Source: Pseudomonadota bacterium
GTDB taxonomy: Bacteria > Pseudomonadota > Gammaproteobacteria > Burkholderiales > Burkholderiaceae_E
NCBI GenBank assembly: GCA_029779755.1
Contig: JAKOZZ010000154.1
Span: 1 to 37,458, forward strand
Direction: 5' to 3'
Length of the DNA: 37,458 nucleotides
Positions 35,098 to 37,458 of this stretch are shown piece by piece. A program made the translations under genes and the position numbers. The notes under the pieces are model-generated. The model saw nothing but the letters and a program-made list of their open reading frames with translations, was not told the DNA's origin and made no database searches. The first letter of the stretch is position 1, and the number at the start of each line of letters is the position of its first letter.

Positions 35098-35922
35098 CAG
35101 CTGCAGCTCGTGCAGGATGGTGGCGGCGATCTCCTCGATCGACTTGGTCGTCGACGACGACCAGCGGATGCCTTCGCGCTTCATCATCCGCTCGGCTTCG
35201 GCGACCTCGTAGCGGCAGTTCTCCAGCGACGCGTAGCGGCTGTTCGGCCGGCGCTCGTTGCGCACCTCGGAGAGGCGCTCGGGGGCGATCGACAGGCCGA
35301 ACAGCTTGTGGCGGAACTGGTAGAGCGTGTCGGGCAGGCGGTCGCGCTCGAAGTCCTCGGGGATCAGCGGGTAGTTCGCCGCCTTGATGCCGTGCTGCAT
35401 CGCCAGGTACAGGCTGGTGGGCGTCTTGCCCGAGCGCGACACGCCCACCAGGATGACGTCGGCGCTCACCAGCCCCTTGTTGGACTGGCCGTCGTCGTGC
35501 GCCAGCGAGAAGTTGATCGCTTCGATGCGCCGCTTGTACTGCGCCGAGTCGGCCGCGGTGTGCGAGCGGCCCACGGTGTGCGTGGACTTGACGCCGAACT
35601 CCTGCTCCAGCGGCTCGACGAAGGTCGAGAACAGGTCGATGAACATCGCGTCGGCCTGGCGGACCACCGCGTTCACGTCGGTGTCGACCAGCGTGCTGAA
35701 CACGATCGGGCGGCAGCCGTCGGCTTCGCGCTGCTTCGCGACGCGACGCACCACGTCGTGGGCCTTCTCGCGCGAGTCGATGAAGGGCAGGCGCACTTCG
35801 CGCAGGCGCAGGCTGTCGAACTGGGTCAGCAGCGAATGGCCGAACGTCTCGGCGGTGATGCCGGTGCCGTCCGACACATAGAAGACGGTGCGGTCGTACG
35901 GGCCGCCGTCGCGGTCTGGCAT
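35089..35922 (-). CDS. ppsR: PEP synthetase regulatory protein (bifunctional kinase/pyrophosphorylase, DUF299)
   Basis: Phosphorylates PEP synthase on a threonine next to its catalytic His using ADP, and reverses this with phosphate, switching PpsA off and on. 277 residues. [20 protein letters not shown] (11-30) is the family N-terminus and GVSRSGKT (160-167) the P-loop; [20 protein letters not shown] and [12 protein letters not shown] are conserved. It is divergent from its presumed target ppsA, a common arrangement in Burkholderiales. The start is the ATG before PDRDGGPYD. Confidence 0.94.
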   Translation of the reverse strand: MPDRDGGPYDRTVFYVSDGTGITAETFGHSLLTQFDSLRLREVRLPFIDSREKAHDVVRRVAKQREADGCRPIVFSTLVDTDVNAVVRQADAMFIDLFSTFVEPLEQEFGVKSTHTVGRSHTAADSAQYKRRIEAINFSLAHDDGQSNKGLVSADVILVGVSRSGKTPTSLYLAMQHGIKAANYPLIPEDFERDRLPDTLYQFRHKLFGLSIAPERLSEVRNERRPNSRYASLENCRYEVAEAERMMKREGIRWSSSTTKSIEEIAATILHELQLRS

Positions 35923-36035
35923 GCGGTACTCCGGAAGGGATCGTGGTGTGCGTTTGTACGCCGGCCGCGTCGGTGGCGGGAGGCGGACACGACGAACGGT
36001 GCGGTATTTTGCGTGCGCGGCCCCGGGGCGCGAAG

Positions 36036-36041
36036 TAAAAT
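36036..36041 (+). promoter_or_regulatory. ppsA: candidate -10 element of ppsA
   Basis: TAAAAT, five of six to consensus, in the 283-bp ppsR-ppsA spacer (35923-36205), would give a leader near 160 nt. The -35 is not clear; GC-rich inverted sequence (36015-36032) lies just upstream. Nothing else is recognised in the spacer. Confidence 0.35.
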
Positions 36042-36205
36042 CCGCGCTCTTCGTCCGAGTGTTGCAGTCGGCGCGATCCCCTGGTGCGGGCCGGTGCCCG
36101 TGGGGCGGGTGCGCCGACTACAGCGCTTCGATGCCGACGACGGCCGCCCCCGGGTGCGCCGGCGGCCCGCGCGACCGGTTCCCAACATGCTAGGACGTTT
36201 TCAAC

Positions 36206-37458
<1,253 letters not shown>

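Noticed and set aside
36015-36032. GC-rich near-palindrome in the ppsR-ppsA spacer as an operator
   Set aside because: The arms do not match fully, and runs of C and G make such matches common here.

Overview
This is a very GC-rich chromosomal segment from what looks like a betaproteobacterium of the order Burkholderiales. The evidence is the gene order (smc-zipA-ligA; glnD-map opposite rpsB-tsf-pyrH-frr-uppS-cdsA-dxr-rseP-bamA-skp-lpxD-fabZ-lpxA-lpxB-rnhB; ppsR opposite ppsA), the gram-negative envelope genes, and protein sequences typical of that group. Genus cannot be fixed by reading alone. No transposase, integrase, phage gene, CRISPR array, tRNA or rRNA was seen. Nearly all of the window is core housekeeping sequence.

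Layout. (a) Positions 1-7791, minus strand: the start of a 3-hydroxyacyl-CoA dehydrogenase, an intergenic stretch, then in transcription order queF, dapC, dapD, pilU, an ArsC/Spx-like reductase, prmB and yheS. Junctions from dapC onward are tight and several are ATGA-type overlaps. (b) 7792-8069: a divergent control region with a TATAAT-like element and a strong intrinsic terminator just upstream of smc. (c) 8070-15851, plus strand: smc, zipA, ligA and a methylthioinosine/methylthioadenosine phosphorylase, all overlapping or nearly so. (d) 15955-19342, minus strand: glnD and map. (e) 19574-35000, plus strand: translation (rpsB, tsf, frr), UMP kinase, isoprenoid and lipid carriers (uppS, cdsA, dxr), envelope proteolysis and outer-membrane assembly (rseP, bamA, skp), lipid A synthesis (lpxD, fabZ, lpxA, lpxB), rnhB and a SpoU-type RNA methyltransferase. 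(f) 35089-37458: ppsR on the minus strand opposite ppsA, which is cut by the window end.

How the parts work together. The dap genes supply diaminopimelate and lysine. The dxr-uppS-cdsA-rseP-bamA-skp-lpx block makes the carriers, phospholipid precursors, lipid A and outer-membrane insertion machinery. SMC, ZipA and LigA serve chromosome organisation, division and replication. PpsR is the predicted reversible regulator of PpsA.

The most unusual feature is the prmB-yheS junction (2650-2741). A 23-bp unit carrying the prmB stop and the yheS start is present in four tandem copies. Because the period is 23 and each copy keeps an overlapping ATGA, the result is a chain of three 8-codon micro-ORFs. 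The first overlaps the prmB stop, each stop overlaps the next start, and the last stop overlaps the yheS start. This could be a termination-reinitiation relay or leader-peptide control in front of an ABC-F ribosome factor. Secondary points are a probably leaderless map mRNA, a short terminated transcript or attenuator before smc, and a perfect dyad upstream of the hydroxyacyl-CoA dehydrogenase.
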